A stretch of DNA of 64,000 nucleotides from Pelagerythrobacter marensis (GTDB lineage Bacteria; Pseudomonadota; Alphaproteobacteria; Sphingomonadales; Sphingomonadaceae). Shown here piece by piece: positions 8,687 through 17,405 of this stretch. Location of the stretch: assembly GCF_036700095.1 (NCBI RefSeq), contig NZ_CP144918.1, positions 2,419,001 through 2,483,000 on the forward strand, read 5' to 3'. Both the position numbers and the translations under genes were made by a program. The first letter of the stretch is position 1, and each line of letters begins with the position of its first letter. A model generated the notes under the pieces. The model had not been told where the DNA came from. It searched no databases and saw only the letters and a list, made by a program, of their open reading frames with translations.

Positions 8687-9430
8687 ATGGACGGCGCAAT
8701 CGAACTTCCCCCTCCGCCACCGCTCGTGCGGTTGATGGAAAAACGCGCCCATGCGCTGTTTCTCGATTTCGACGGCACACTGGTCGATATCGCACCGACA
8801 CCGGGCGGGATTGCCGTGCCGGATCGTCTGGCCGATCGACTGCGCGCTTTGTCGCAACGGTTGGACGGGCGGTTGGCCCTGGTCACGGGCCGGTCGCTCG
8901 AAGACCTTGCCGGACACTGCCCGATCGATGGCATAGCCTGCGCGGGCTCGCACGGCGCGGCGCGGCGCGATGCCGAGGGGCGGCCGCTGGGCGCCGCGGC
9001 ACAGCCGCTGCCCGATGCCGTGTTCGAGGCTCTTCACCAGGGTGCCCGCGATCTCGGCGTCGTTCTCGAAGCGAAAACGCATGGCGCGGCGCTGCACTTC
9101 CGGTCCGATCCCGAAAGGGCCGCACAGGCGCACGCTTTCGCAGCGGATCTGGCCGGCCGGCATGCGCTCGCGGTAAAGCAGGGCAAGGCCGTGGTCGAGA
9201 TCACCCAGGCTGGGGCCGACAAGGGAGGGGCGGTGCGCGAGTTCCTGAAGCATCCCCCGTTCGTCGGCGCGGTCCCGATCTTCGTCGGTGACGACGTCAC
9301 GGACGAGGACGGGATGGCCGCCTGCAACGACGCCGGCGGTTTCGGCGTTCTGGTGGGCGACCGTTCGCCCACCGTCGCACGATACCGCTTGCCGAACGTT
9401 TCCTCCGTCTACGAATGGCTCAGCCTTTGA
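8687..9430 (+). CDS. otsB: Trehalose-6-phosphate phosphatase
   Basis: Removes phosphate from trehalose-6-phosphate to give trehalose. The 247-residue HAD-superfamily protein shows motif I FLDFDGTLVDIAPTPGG (nucleophile Asp about residue 27), the TGRS motif LVTGRSLEDL, the OtsB motif CAGSHGAARRD and motif IV IFVGDDVTDEDGM. It is the first gene of the trehalose cluster: its last 16 bases overlap the GH15 gene, which in turn overlaps otsA, so the three are likely one transcript. Trehalose made this way usually protects against osmotic or drying stress. Confidence 0.95.
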   Translation: MDGAIELPPPPPLVRLMEKRAHALFLDFDGTLVDIAPTPGGIAVPDRLADRLRALSQRLDGRLALVTGRSLEDLAGHCPIDGIACAGSHGAARRDAEGRPLGAAAQPLPDAVFEALHQGARDLGVVLEAKTHGAALHFRSDPERAAQAHAFAADLAGRHALAVKQGKAVVEITQAGADKGGAVREFLKHPPFVGAVPIFVGDDVTDEDGMAACNDAGGFGVLVGDRSPTVARYRLPNVSSVYEWLSL

Positions 9431-11229
9431 CACGCAACGATCAATCGTCGCTCGACCTCTGGCCCGTCGGCAACTGCCAGGTAAGCGGGCTGATCGACCG
9501 TCGCGGCGCGCTCGTCTGGGGATGCGCTCCGCGGGTCGATGGCGACCCGATATTCTGTTCGCTGATAAACGGCGATCGTCACGATGTGGGCGAGTGGCGC
9601 TTCGAGCTGGAGGGGCAGATCGCCGCGAGCCAGTATTACGAGCGCAATACGCCGATTCTCGTCACCCGGCTCGAGGCCGACGACGGCAGTGCGGTCGAGA
9701 TCCGCGATTTCTGCCCGCGTTTCGAACGGTCGGGGCGGATGTATCGTCCCGTCGCGTGGGTGCGGATCGTTCATCCGATTGCCGGCGCCCCGCGCATGAA
9801 GGTCGTCCTGCGGCCCACGCGCGGCTATGGCGAGCACGTTGCGGAAACGACCAACGGCACCAACCATATCCGCTATCTCGTCGGCGCACAGGCAATCCGC
9901 CTCAGCACCGACGCGCCGGTGGGCCATGTTCTGGCGGGCCGCGTGTTCCGGGTCGAAAGCGACCAGCACTTCTTCCTCGGTCCCGACGAGCCGTTTTCGG
10001 GCAATCTGCGCGCGGAATTGCGCCAGATGCACGAGCAGACCCGCAAGTACTGGACGCTTTGGGTGCGCGGCCTCCACATTCCGCTCGAATGGCAGGACGA
10101 GGTGATCCGCTGTGCGATCGCGCTGAAGCTTTGCCAGCACGAAGAAACCGGCGCGATCGTCGCCGCGCTGACGACCTCGATACCCGAAGCGCCGCATAGC
10201 GAGCGGAACTGGGACTATCGCTTCTGCTGGATTCGCGATTCGTATTTCACCGTGCAGGCCTTGAACCGGATCGGCGCGCTGGACGTGCTGGAGAAGTATC
10301 TCGCTTATCTGCGCAACATCATCGATTCTGCGCAAGGGGGGCAGATTCAGCCGCTCTATTCGGTGATGGGGGACAGCGAACTCGAAGAGACCACCGCCAC
10401 CCACCTCGCGGGATATCGGGGAATGGGCCCGGTGCGGGTGGGGAACGCCGCTTACTATCAGGTCCAGCACGATTGCTATGGTCAGATCGTCATGCCGACG
10501 GCGCAGGCGTTTTTCGATCGGCGGCTTCTGCGCATGGCCGACGATCGCGATTTCGCCAGCCTCGAGAAAGTCGGGGAGATGGCCTGGAAGATGCACGACC
10601 AACCCGACGCCGGGCTGTGGGAGTTTCGCACGCGCCGGGAAGTTCACACATACTCCGCGGTCATGTGCTGGGCAGCCTGCGATCGCCTGGCGAACGTGGC
10701 GGCCCATCTCGGCAAGGACGATCGCCACGCGCTCTGGCGCGAACGGGCCCAGACCATCCGCGAGAAGATCGAGCGCGAAGCCTGGGTGGACGATGGCGGC
10801 GAAGGGCATTTCGGGGCCAGCTTCGAAAGCGACTATCTCGACGCCAGCCTGCTGCAGATGGTCGAACTGCGCTTCCTGCGGCCCGAAGACCCGCGCTTTC
10901 AGAGCACTTTCGCCGCGGTGGAAAAGGCCCTGCGCCGCGGCGAGCACATGCTGCGCTACGACAGCGAAGACGATTTCGGACTGCCCGAAACCGCATTCAA
11001 CGTATGCACATTCTGGTTGATCGAGGCGCTGCACATGGTCGGCCGCGATGAAGAGGCGCGGGTTCTGTTCGACACCATGCTCGCCCACCGGACCGCCTCG
11101 GGAATGCTGTCCGAAGACATCGATTTCGACAGCGGCGAGCTATGGGGGAACTTCCCCCAGACCTACTCGCTTGTAGGGATAATCAATTGTGCCGGCCTGT
11201 TGTCCAAACCATGGAGCGAAGTCCGATAA
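9415..11229 (+). CDS. Glycoside hydrolase family 15 protein
   Basis: Predicted glucoamylase-like or trehalase-like enzyme of 604 residues with no signal peptide, so cytoplasmic. It carries the GH15 (alpha/alpha)6 barrel motifs NWDYRFCWIRDSYFTVQAL and the C-terminal LLSEDID-like stretch SGMLSEDIDFDSGELWGNFP, where Glu residues serve as catalytic acid/base in the family. An N-terminal beta-domain begins at SLDLWPVGNCQVSGLIDRRG. It is embedded between otsB and otsA with overlaps on both sides, so it probably acts on trehalose or a related glucan. Mycobacterial GH15 proteins are trehalases, but substrate cannot be read from sequence. Confidence 0.88.
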   Translation: MAQPLTRNDQSSLDLWPVGNCQVSGLIDRRGALVWGCAPRVDGDPIFCSLINGDRHDVGEWRFELEGQIAASQYYERNTPILVTRLEADDGSAVEIRDFCPRFERSGRMYRPVAWVRIVHPIAGAPRMKVVLRPTRGYGEHVAETTNGTNHIRYLVGAQAIRLSTDAPVGHVLAGRVFRVESDQHFFLGPDEPFSGNLRAELRQMHEQTRKYWTLWVRGLHIPLEWQDEVIRCAIALKLCQHEETGAIVAALTTSIPEAPHSERNWDYRFCWIRDSYFTVQALNRIGALDVLEKYLAYLRNIIDSAQGGQIQPLYSVMGDSELEETTATHLAGYRGMGPVRVGNAAYYQVQHDCYGQIVMPTAQAFFDRRLLRMADDRDFASLEKVGEMAWKMHDQPDAGLWEFRTRREVHTYSAVMCWAACDRLANVAAHLGKDDRHALWRERAQTIREKIEREAWVDDGGEGHFGASFESDYLDASLLQMVELRFLRPEDPRFQSTFAAVEKALRRGEHMLRYDSEDDFGLPETAFNVCTFWLIEALHMVGRDEEARVLFDTMLAHRTASGMLSEDIDFDSGELWGNFPQTYSLVGIINCAGLLSKPWSEVR

Positions 11230-12626
11230 ACCGTTTAGTCGTCGTTTCGAATCGCGTTGCAGTTCCCAAGGCGCGGGGAGTGGCCGGGGCCCAGGGCGGC
11301 CTGGCCGGCGCTCTCAATGCCGCGCTCAAGAAGCATGGGGGCGTCTGGTTCGGCTGGTCGGGCCAGGAATGCGAGGAATTCACCGGCAATATCAATCTCC
11401 AGCGGCATGAAGGGGTGACCACCGCCACTGTCGACCTCGGCCATCAGGACATCGAAGAATACTACAACGGTTATGCGAATTCGACGCTCTGGCCGCTGTT
11501 CCACTTCCGCCTCGACCTGACCGAGTACGAGCGGGAGACGGGTAAGGGGTACGAGCGCGTCAACGAGCGCTTTGCCGAGAGCGTGGCACCGCTGGTCGAT
11601 CGCGACGATCTGGTCTGGGTCCACGATTACCATCTTCTGCCGCTCGGTGCGCGATTGCGGGAGCGGGGGCTGAGGAACCGGATGGGGTTCTTCCTCCACA
11701 CGCCGTGGCCGCCCACCCGCCTGTTCGTTTCGCTGCCGTATCACGAGCGCCTGGTGCGCACGATGCTGGAATACGACCTGATCGGCTTCCAGACCGATGA
11801 ATGGCTCGAAAGCTTCTGCCATTACTGCAAGAAGGAACTGGGCGCCGAAGTCGACGAGGACAGCGGGCGGATCGCCTATGACGGGCGGGTGACCCATGCC
11901 CGCGCCTATCCGATCGGAATCGATTACGAACACCTGATGGCCCAGGCCGAGACCGGGGAAGCCCGGCAGGCCGGCCAGCGCCTGCTTGCCAGCACCCGCC
12001 GCCGGACGGCGATGATCGGGGTGGACCGGCTCGACTATTCCAAGGGGCTGCCCGAACGGCTGGACGGAATTGCGCGATTTTTCGACAATCATCCAGAACG
12101 GGTGCGCGATGTCGTGTTCATCCAGATCGCCCCGCCGAGCCGCGAGGATGTGGAATCCTATCAGCGCATTCGCGCGACGCTCGAACAGAAGGCGGGCCAG
12201 ATCAACGGCGCCCGTTCCGAAGTCGACGTGGTGCCGATCCGGTACGTCAACAAGGGGCACTCCTTGGCCGAACTCTGCGGATTCTACCGCGCGGCGAAGA
12301 TCGGGCTCGTGACTCCGCTGCGCGACGGGATGAACCTGGTCGCCAAGGAATATGTCGCCGCGCAGGACCCCGAAGATCCCGGCGTGCTGATCCTGTCGCG
12401 CTTTGCCGGCGCCGCGCGCCAGCTCACCGATGCGGTCCTGGTCAATCCGCACAGCCCCGACGATCTGGCGCAAGCGATCGACATGGCGCTGTGCATGCCG
12501 CTGGAGGAGCGCAAGCGGCGGTGGGAGGCGATGATAAAGACCGTGCGCGAGGACAATGTGCAGCGCTGGACGGAGAACTTCACCAACGACCTCGCGGCGC
12601 TCCAGCCGCAAGACCGATCGGGCTGA
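11211..12626 (+). CDS. otsA: Trehalose-6-phosphate synthase
   Basis: Joins UDP-glucose and glucose-6-phosphate to trehalose-6-phosphate. The 471-residue GT20 protein starts at ATG 11211 (MERSPINRLVVVSNRVAVP), inside the end of the GH15 gene. Family motifs are GGLAGALNAAL, VWVHDYHLLPLGARLRERG, FLHTPWPPTRLFVSLP, the GVDRLDYSKGLPERLDG site, and the C-terminal PLRDGMNLVAKEYVAAQ. The gene order otsB-GH15-otsA keeps synthesis and a likely trehalose or glucan hydrolase under the same control. Confidence 0.96.
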   Translation: MERSPINRLVVVSNRVAVPKARGVAGAQGGLAGALNAALKKHGGVWFGWSGQECEEFTGNINLQRHEGVTTATVDLGHQDIEEYYNGYANSTLWPLFHFRLDLTEYERETGKGYERVNERFAESVAPLVDRDDLVWVHDYHLLPLGARLRERGLRNRMGFFLHTPWPPTRLFVSLPYHERLVRTMLEYDLIGFQTDEWLESFCHYCKKELGAEVDEDSGRIAYDGRVTHARAYPIGIDYEHLMAQAETGEARQAGQRLLASTRRRTAMIGVDRLDYSKGLPERLDGIARFFDNHPERVRDVVFIQIAPPSREDVESYQRIRATLEQKAGQINGARSEVDVVPIRYVNKGHSLAELCGFYRAAKIGLVTPLRDGMNLVAKEYVAAQDPEDPGVLILSRFAGAARQLTDAVLVNPHSPDDLAQAIDMALCMPLEERKRRWEAMIKTVREDNVQRWTENFTNDLAALQPQDRSG

Positions 12627-12654
12627 AGCCCACGCTTGTGCCGGGCGCGGGCAC

Positions 12655-13452
12655 ATGGCAGGGCCGGGCGCGATGGATCGAGATCGCGTAATTCCCCTCG
12701 ACGGGATTCACAACTTCCGCGACTACGGCGGATATCCGGTGGCCGGCGGCAGGCGGATGAAGCGTGGCCTGTTGTTCCGTTCGGGGCAGCATGTGGAGGC
12801 GAGCGACGCCGACCTTGCCGCCATCGACCGGCTCGGCCTGCGTCATGTGATCGATTTTCGCGGCGCCAGCGAACGCAAGAGCTATCCGTGCCGTCGGGGA
12901 GAAGGCTTCTGCGCGCAAGTCATCGCGTTCGACGGAGAGACCGCCAATCTCGCCCCTCACATGGAAGCGGCCGACGGCGTCCTGACGTCGGAGGGGGCCC
13001 ATCGGGCGATGGAGCGCATCTACCGCAACCTTCCGGCGCGAGAGCCGGTGCTTTGGGTCATGCGGCAGTATTTCGCGGCCCTTGCCCGCGGGGACGGGGC
13101 GAGCCTCGTGCACTGCCTGGCGGGCAAGGATCGCACCGGCATGGCGGTGGCCCTGCTGCATCATGCCGTAGGCGTCCACCCGGATGATGCGATGGAGGAT
13201 TTCCTGCTGACCAACAGCGCCGGCAATATCGAGGCGCGCATTGCCGCCGGCGGCGATGCCATTCGTGCAAAGTACGGTGCGATAGACGACGATACGATTC
13301 GCGTCCTGATGGGGGTCGATCCGCGCTATCTGCATGCTATGCGCGAAGCTGTGGAGGAAGCGCACGGTTCGCTCGACGCATTCCTGGCCGATGTGCTGGA
13401 AGTGGACGATGCGCGACGCGAGGCGCTGCGCTTGCATTTGACCGAGGGGTAA
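12655..13452 (+). CDS. Tyrosine/serine protein phosphatase, PTP3 type
   Basis: Predicted cysteine-based phosphatase. The N-terminal motif GIHNFRDYGGYPVAGGRRMK is typical of the Y_phosphatase3 family, and the P-loop is LVHCLAGKDRTGMAVALL (HC-x5-R). The substrate may be phosphoprotein or a small phospho-compound such as a phosphoinositide; nothing nearby decides. The start may be ATG 12655 (265 residues) or ATG 12673 (259); neither has a strong ribosome site. It lies 28 bases after otsA, so it could share the trehalose transcript, though no functional link is known to me. Confidence 0.82.
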   Translation: MAGPGAMDRDRVIPLDGIHNFRDYGGYPVAGGRRMKRGLLFRSGQHVEASDADLAAIDRLGLRHVIDFRGASERKSYPCRRGEGFCAQVIAFDGETANLAPHMEAADGVLTSEGAHRAMERIYRNLPAREPVLWVMRQYFAALARGDGASLVHCLAGKDRTGMAVALLHHAVGVHPDDAMEDFLLTNSAGNIEARIAAGGDAIRAKYGAIDDDTIRVLMGVDPRYLHAMREAVEEAHGSLDAFLADVLEVDDARREALRLHLTEG

Positions 13453-13492
13453 CCCACTTCTCCGGTCCGCCCCAACCACACGGAAGGTCCCG

Positions 13493-14473
13493 ATGGCTAC
13501 CCACCGCACCAAGATGCTCATCATAGGTTCCGGCCCCGCCGGGCTGTCAGCGGCGATATACGGCGCACGCGCGATGATGGAACCGATCGTGGTGCAGGGG
13601 CTCCAGCCTGGCGGGCAGCTGACCATTACGACCGATGTCGAGAACTATCCCGGCTTCAAGGACGTGATCCAGGGCCCCTGGCTGATGCAGGAAATGCAGG
13701 CGCAGGCCGAACATGTCGGCACCCGGATGATGTGGGATACGATCGTTTCGGTCGATGTCGAAAACGGCTCTCCGTTCCGCGCGGTCGGTGACAGCGGGGA
13801 CGAATATCTCGGCGATACGCTGGTGATCGCCACCGGTGCCTCGGCGAAATGGCTTGGCGTTCCGGGCGAACAGGAACTGGGCGGCAAGGGGGTGTCGGCG
13901 TGTGCCACATGCGACGGGTTCTTCTATCGCGGCAAGAAGGTCGCGGTGATCGGCGGCGGCAATACCGCGGTTGAGGAGGCGCTCTATCTCACCAACCATT
14001 CGGACGATGTGACCCTGATCCATCGCCGAGACGAATTGCGTGCGGAGAAGATCCTGCAGGAACGGCTGTTCAAGTCGGACAAGATATCGACCCTGTGGAA
14101 CAAGACGGTGGAAAGCTTCGAGGGCGATCCGGCGGCCGGGGGTCTGACGCATCTCGTGCTGCGCGACACCGTGACCGGCGAAAGCTCGAATCTGGAAGTC
14201 GACGGTGCCTTCGTCGCCATCGGCCATGCGCCGGCGACCGACTTGTTCAAGGGCAAGCTGGACATGGACGAGAGCGGGTATCTGGTTGTCGAGCCGGGGT
14301 CCCCGAAAACGGCCGTGCCCGGCGTGTTCGCCTGCGGCGACGTGATGGATCACGTCTATCGGCAGGCCGTCACGGCCGCGGGCACGGGATGCATGGCTGC
14401 GCTCGACGCCGAGCGCTTTCTGGCTGCGCGGGACTTCGCGAAGGAAGAAGTCGAGGTCGCAGCCGCGGAATAG
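13493..14473 (+). CDS. trxB: Thioredoxin-disulfide reductase
   Basis: NADPH-dependent flavoprotein that keeps thioredoxin reduced. The 326-residue protein has the FAD-binding GSGPAGLSAAIYGAR near the N-terminus, the redox pair in SACATCDGFF (Cys137, Cys140), the NADPH motif VIGGGNTAVEEALYL, and the FAD motif GVFACGDVMDHVYRQAVTAAGTG. ATG 13493 gives the normal length. It ends at a strong bidirectional hairpin facing the first MAPEG gene. Confidence 0.97.
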   Translation: MATHRTKMLIIGSGPAGLSAAIYGARAMMEPIVVQGLQPGGQLTITTDVENYPGFKDVIQGPWLMQEMQAQAEHVGTRMMWDTIVSVDVENGSPFRAVGDSGDEYLGDTLVIATGASAKWLGVPGEQELGGKGVSACATCDGFFYRGKKVAVIGGGNTAVEEALYLTNHSDDVTLIHRRDELRAEKILQERLFKSDKISTLWNKTVESFEGDPAAGGLTHLVLRDTVTGESSNLEVDGAFVAIGHAPATDLFKGKLDMDESGYLVVEPGSPKTAVPGVFACGDVMDHVYRQAVTAAGTGCMAALDAERFLAARDFAKEEVEVAAAE

Positions 14474-14474
14474 G

Positions 14475-14509
14475 GGCAGCCCGGCCAGAAGCAGCGGGGC
14501 CGGGCTGCC
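14475..14509. terminator. Bidirectional hairpin after trxB and the MAPEG gene
   Basis: Perfect 12-bp stem: GGCAGCCCGGCC (14475-14486) pairs with GGCCGGGCTGCC (14498-14509) around an 11-base loop. It sits between two convergent stops (trxB and the MAPEG gene on the minus strand), so it can serve both. There is no clear U-run. Confidence 0.6.
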
Positions 14510-14512
14510 TGT

Positions 14513-14950
14513 TCAGGCGAGTTCGAACACCGCTATCGCCGCATTGATGATCAGCGCGATGAGCACGAGGCTCGACAGAGCGAAGAGCACGAACCGCACC
14601 ATGACTTTGTTCGCGGTCGCCTGAACCAGCGAATGGATCACGCGCAGGCCGACATAGATCCACGCGATCAGCGCGTTCATTCCGTCGCCCTGTCCGATCA
14701 GCGCCAGCACCAGACCGACCGCATAGAACAGCGTCGGGGCTTCGTGCAGGTGGTTGTAGTTATGGGCTTTCCACTGGACCCTGTCGGGCACGACGCCGTC
14801 CAGATCCTTGCCAGTGCCGCCCGTCAGGTTCGCGGTGTCGATCTTGGCCCGGCTCATCGCCGGGATCCGCGTGACATACATCCACAGCCACATGATCATG
14901 GTCCAGACCATGAGAGCGATCAGGGGCTGGAGAATCGTCATTCCGATCAT
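14513..14950 (-). CDS. MAPEG-family membrane protein (copy 2)
   Basis: Small integral membrane protein of the MAPEG superfamily, with four predicted membrane segments. It contains HNYNHLHEAPTLFYAVGLVL and RVIHSLVQATANKVMVRF, nearly the same as the adjacent copy. In eukaryotes the family makes glutathione-linked lipid mediators; in bacteria the role is mostly unknown. I prefer ATG 14950 (MIGMTILQPL), with GGAG 9 bases upstream, over a TTG at 14965 right after the neighbour's stop. 145 residues. It is the second of a tandem pair. Confidence 0.82.
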   Translation of the reverse strand: MIGMTILQPLIALMVWTMIMWLWMYVTRIPAMSRAKIDTANLTGGTGKDLDGVVPDRVQWKAHNYNHLHEAPTLFYAVGLVLALIGQGDGMNALIAWIYVGLRVIHSLVQATANKVMVRFVLFALSSLVLIALIINAAIAVFELA

Positions 14951-14965
14951 GTGGTCATTCTCCAA

Positions 14966-15394
14966 TCAATAATTCAGCGTCAGCACGACGGCGCGAACCG
15001 ACAGCACGATGAGACAGATGGTCGAGGCAAGGAAAAGCAGAAAGCGCACCGAAACCTTGTTGACGGTCGCCTGCCAGATCGAATGGATCACCCTGATCGC
15101 GACGTAGGCCCAGGCGAAGGCGATATCGTGCGCCTGCGGCCCCAGAATCGCGAGAATCACAACCACCGCGTAAAACAGCGTCGGCTGTTCGTGCAGGTGG
15201 GTATAGTTGTGCGATTTCCAGTTGATCCGGTCGTCGATCACTCCTTCCAGATCCTGCCCGCGGCCGCCGGGTTTTGCGTTGGCCATTCCGCCGAGATTCT
15301 TCAGCGCAGGCAGCCGCGTCATTGCCATCCAGACCAGCATGACAAGGGTCCACGCCACCAGCACGGCGGCGGGTGCGAGTATCTGAGCCTGCAT
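14966..15394 (-). CDS. MAPEG-family membrane protein (copy 1)
   Basis: A 142-residue four-segment membrane protein paralogous to the next gene: HNYTHLHEQPTLFYAVVVIL and RVIHSIWQATVNKVSVRFLL match its partner almost residue for residue. The pair arose by tandem duplication. Its stop is 16 bases before the start of copy 2, so the two are co-transcribed. btaB ends 54 bases upstream on the same strand, so a longer transcript with the betaine-lipid genes is possible but not shown. Confidence 0.82.
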   Translation of the reverse strand: MQAQILAPAAVLVAWTLVMLVWMAMTRLPALKNLGGMANAKPGGRGQDLEGVIDDRINWKSHNYTHLHEQPTLFYAVVVILAILGPQAHDIAFAWAYVAIRVIHSIWQATVNKVSVRFLLFLASTICLIVLSVRAVVLTLNY

Positions 15395-15448
15395 CGAAGT
15401 GACCCTCCCTTGTTCCCGCGGGGAGATTGCGCCGGAGCGGTTTCGTTG

Positions 15449-16108
15449 TCAAACCTCTCCGGCGCTCAGCGCGAGATGCTGGCAATATCCGAAACGACCC
15501 CGGCGGTACCGACACGACAGCGCCCGGTCCGCCGCGATCCGTTCCCCGACGGCGGCCAGACGGTTCCGGGGTTCGACGTGGAACCTGGCCAGCCAGGCCC
15601 GCAGCCCCCGCGCAAACGGTGATGGCAAGCCCTCCAGGTCGCCGAAATCGACGACGTGGAGCGTGCCCCCGGGCGCAAGCAGGCTCGCGGCATGGTTCAG
15701 CGCCGCTTCCCAGTCGGGGATCATCGACAGCGAATAGGAAAGAACGACGCGATCGAACAGGGCGCGCCCCAGCACTGCCTGCGGATCGAAGCCGCAGGCA
15801 TCGGCGGCCGCCAGAACGGCCCGGTCGCCCAGGCTGGCCTCGGCGGACCGCAGCATTTCCCGCGATATGTCGATCCCGTAGAGCTGTGTGCCCGGCCAGC
15901 GACGTCCCACCTTGGCGAGGTTCCTGCCCGTGCCGCAGGCGATTTCCAGCACTGCGTCGCCCGGCCGGCAGGCGAGATCGGCGATCAGCCGGTCACGCCC
16001 GAGCAGATAGTATTTCCGTGTAAGGTCGTAGATATGCCGCTGGCCGCGATAGACGCGGTCCATCAACGCGGCGTGATCGCGCTCCCTCTGCGGGAAGGGC
16101 GCTTCCAT
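15449..16108 (-). CDS. btaB: Betaine-lipid N-methyltransferase
   Basis: Predicted SAM-dependent enzyme that trimethylates diacylglyceryl-homoserine to the betaine lipid DGTS. The 219-residue class I methyltransferase starts with YDLTRKYYLLGRDRLI, the typical BtaB N-terminus, and has the SAM loop VLEIACGTGRNLAKVG, the acidic GIDISREML and SYSLSMIPDWEAAL. The ATG shares one base with the btaA stop (TGATG), so the two are translationally coupled. Its place directly after btaA is the main reason for the specific name. Confidence 0.88.
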   Translation of the reverse strand: MEAPFPQRERDHAALMDRVYRGQRHIYDLTRKYYLLGRDRLIADLACRPGDAVLEIACGTGRNLAKVGRRWPGTQLYGIDISREMLRSAEASLGDRAVLAAADACGFDPQAVLGRALFDRVVLSYSLSMIPDWEAALNHAASLLAPGGTLHVVDFGDLEGLPSPFARGLRAWLARFHVEPRNRLAAVGERIAADRALSCRYRRGRFGYCQHLALSAGEV

Positions 16109-17322
16109 CAGGCAAGCTCGTAGAGATGGACGCCGCCGTAGATCGACGACCGGTCGCGCGCGGTGAGATCCGATGACAGCTCCTCGCGATAGATCCAGCG
16201 GTCGAGAAGATCGGGGGCGAGGCGACCGGGCAGGAGGGTCGGCGCGGCAGCGGTGCGGAACAGGACCCGTGCACCGGGGCGCGCCGTGCGCGTGATCTGC
16301 GCCCACAGCGCGTTGAGCTGGCCGTCGTCCATCCAGTCCTGCGCATCCAGCAGGACATAGCGGTCGTGACTGGTCGCATCCCGATCCTCGAGATAGTGCA
16401 CGAGGTTCGCATTGCGCAGGTCGATCCGATCGGCGCGCTCGCGCAGGGTTTCCCAGTTCGCGCGCTGCAGATAGGGTGGCAGCGAAGCCTCCGGCCGGCG
16501 ATCGTATCCGCGGGCAAAGGCCTGCCAGGCGAAGTAGTTGTCGGCCACCGAGAAACCGCAAGCGAGCTTTTCCAGCCTCCGGCGGAGCACGGCCGCCATT
16601 CTTTCGTCGCCGGCAAGCACCGTATACTGCGCCGGCGGGATTCCCAGCCCGAACAGAGAAGCCGGATGATCGGTCAGCCAGCGAACGAAGCGCCGGTCGA
16701 ACACCGGGGCCAGCTCGCGCTCGAACACTTCGCGCTGTTCCTCCAGCGTGGCGGCTGCCAGCACCCGCGACAGGTCGATACGGTACAGGCGGGCGAAAAG
16801 ATGCGCGAGGCCGATAAAGCCGCCGAGCAGCCCCTGGCGGTAGATCCCGCGGGTGAAATGGGTGATCCGGCGCCGGCCGGTGATGTCGCGACTTTCCCAG
16901 TACCGGCGGCTCTCCGGGTCGAGGTGGGGGGCGATGAGAGTGTCGTAAACCTCGCGGTTTTCCTTGTGGTCGGCCTCCGCGAAAAAGCGGCGGAAGCGGT
17001 CGTAAGTCGGCAGATGGCGGATCGCCGCGATCTTGAGTCGACCGAGCGCGACATGCGCGCGGTTGAGGTCCACCGCGACCACCTGCGCCGGGTCGGCCAC
17101 AAGGTAGGACAGGGCATTGCAGCTTCCGCTGGCGATGCACAGGACCCGGCTGTCGGGTTCGATCGCCAGACCTTCCATATCGACCACCGGGTCTTCCCAG
17201 ATCTGGGCATAGACCAGCCCCTTGAACGCGAGCGCGAAGGCCCGGTCGAGCAGCCTTTCGCCCGGCTTTGCCGCCTTGCGCACCACTGCATCGTCGATGA
17301 TGCGCTTTGCCTGTACCGTCAT
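16108..17322 (-). CDS. btaA: SAM:diacylglycerol 3-amino-3-carboxypropyltransferase
   Basis: First enzyme of betaine-lipid synthesis: it moves the aminocarboxypropyl group of S-adenosylmethionine to diacylglycerol. The 404-residue DUF3419 protein holds the typical FKGLVYAQIWEDPVVDMEGL, the SAM-binding VLCIASGSCNALSYL, the HFTRGIYRQGLLGGFIGL segment and the C-terminal GARVLFRTAAAPTLLPG. ATG 17322 (MTVQAKRI) fits; a longer frame to 17397 adds no domain. A Pho-box-like sequence lies about 50 bases upstream. Betaine lipids typically replace phospholipids under phosphate shortage, in line with the pho/pst genes 6 kb away. Confidence 0.92.
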   Translation of the reverse strand: MTVQAKRIIDDAVVRKAAKPGERLLDRAFALAFKGLVYAQIWEDPVVDMEGLAIEPDSRVLCIASGSCNALSYLVADPAQVVAVDLNRAHVALGRLKIAAIRHLPTYDRFRRFFAEADHKENREVYDTLIAPHLDPESRRYWESRDITGRRRITHFTRGIYRQGLLGGFIGLAHLFARLYRIDLSRVLAAATLEEQREVFERELAPVFDRRFVRWLTDHPASLFGLGIPPAQYTVLAGDERMAAVLRRRLEKLACGFSVADNYFAWQAFARGYDRRPEASLPPYLQRANWETLRERADRIDLRNANLVHYLEDRDATSHDRYVLLDAQDWMDDGQLNALWAQITRTARPGARVLFRTAAAPTLLPGRLAPDLLDRWIYREELSSDLTARDRSSIYGGVHLYELA

Positions 17323-17370
17323 CTTGCCCGCTTCCCGCTGGTGGTTTCGGGTCGCGATTAGGTCGCCTGC

Positions 17371-17388
17371 ATGTCCGCCGTGTGACGG
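17371..17388 (-). promoter_or_regulatory. Candidate Pho box before btaA
   Basis: On the minus strand the sequence CCGTCACACGGCGGACAT has the CTGTCAT-N4-CTGTCAT layout of a PhoB site (5 of 7 matches in each half). It lies in the short gap between the dehydratase gene and btaA, in the same direction as btaA and about 50 bases before its start. Weaker than the pst site. Confidence 0.5.
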
Positions 17389-17405
17389 TTTCCACAACTG
17401 CCGCG

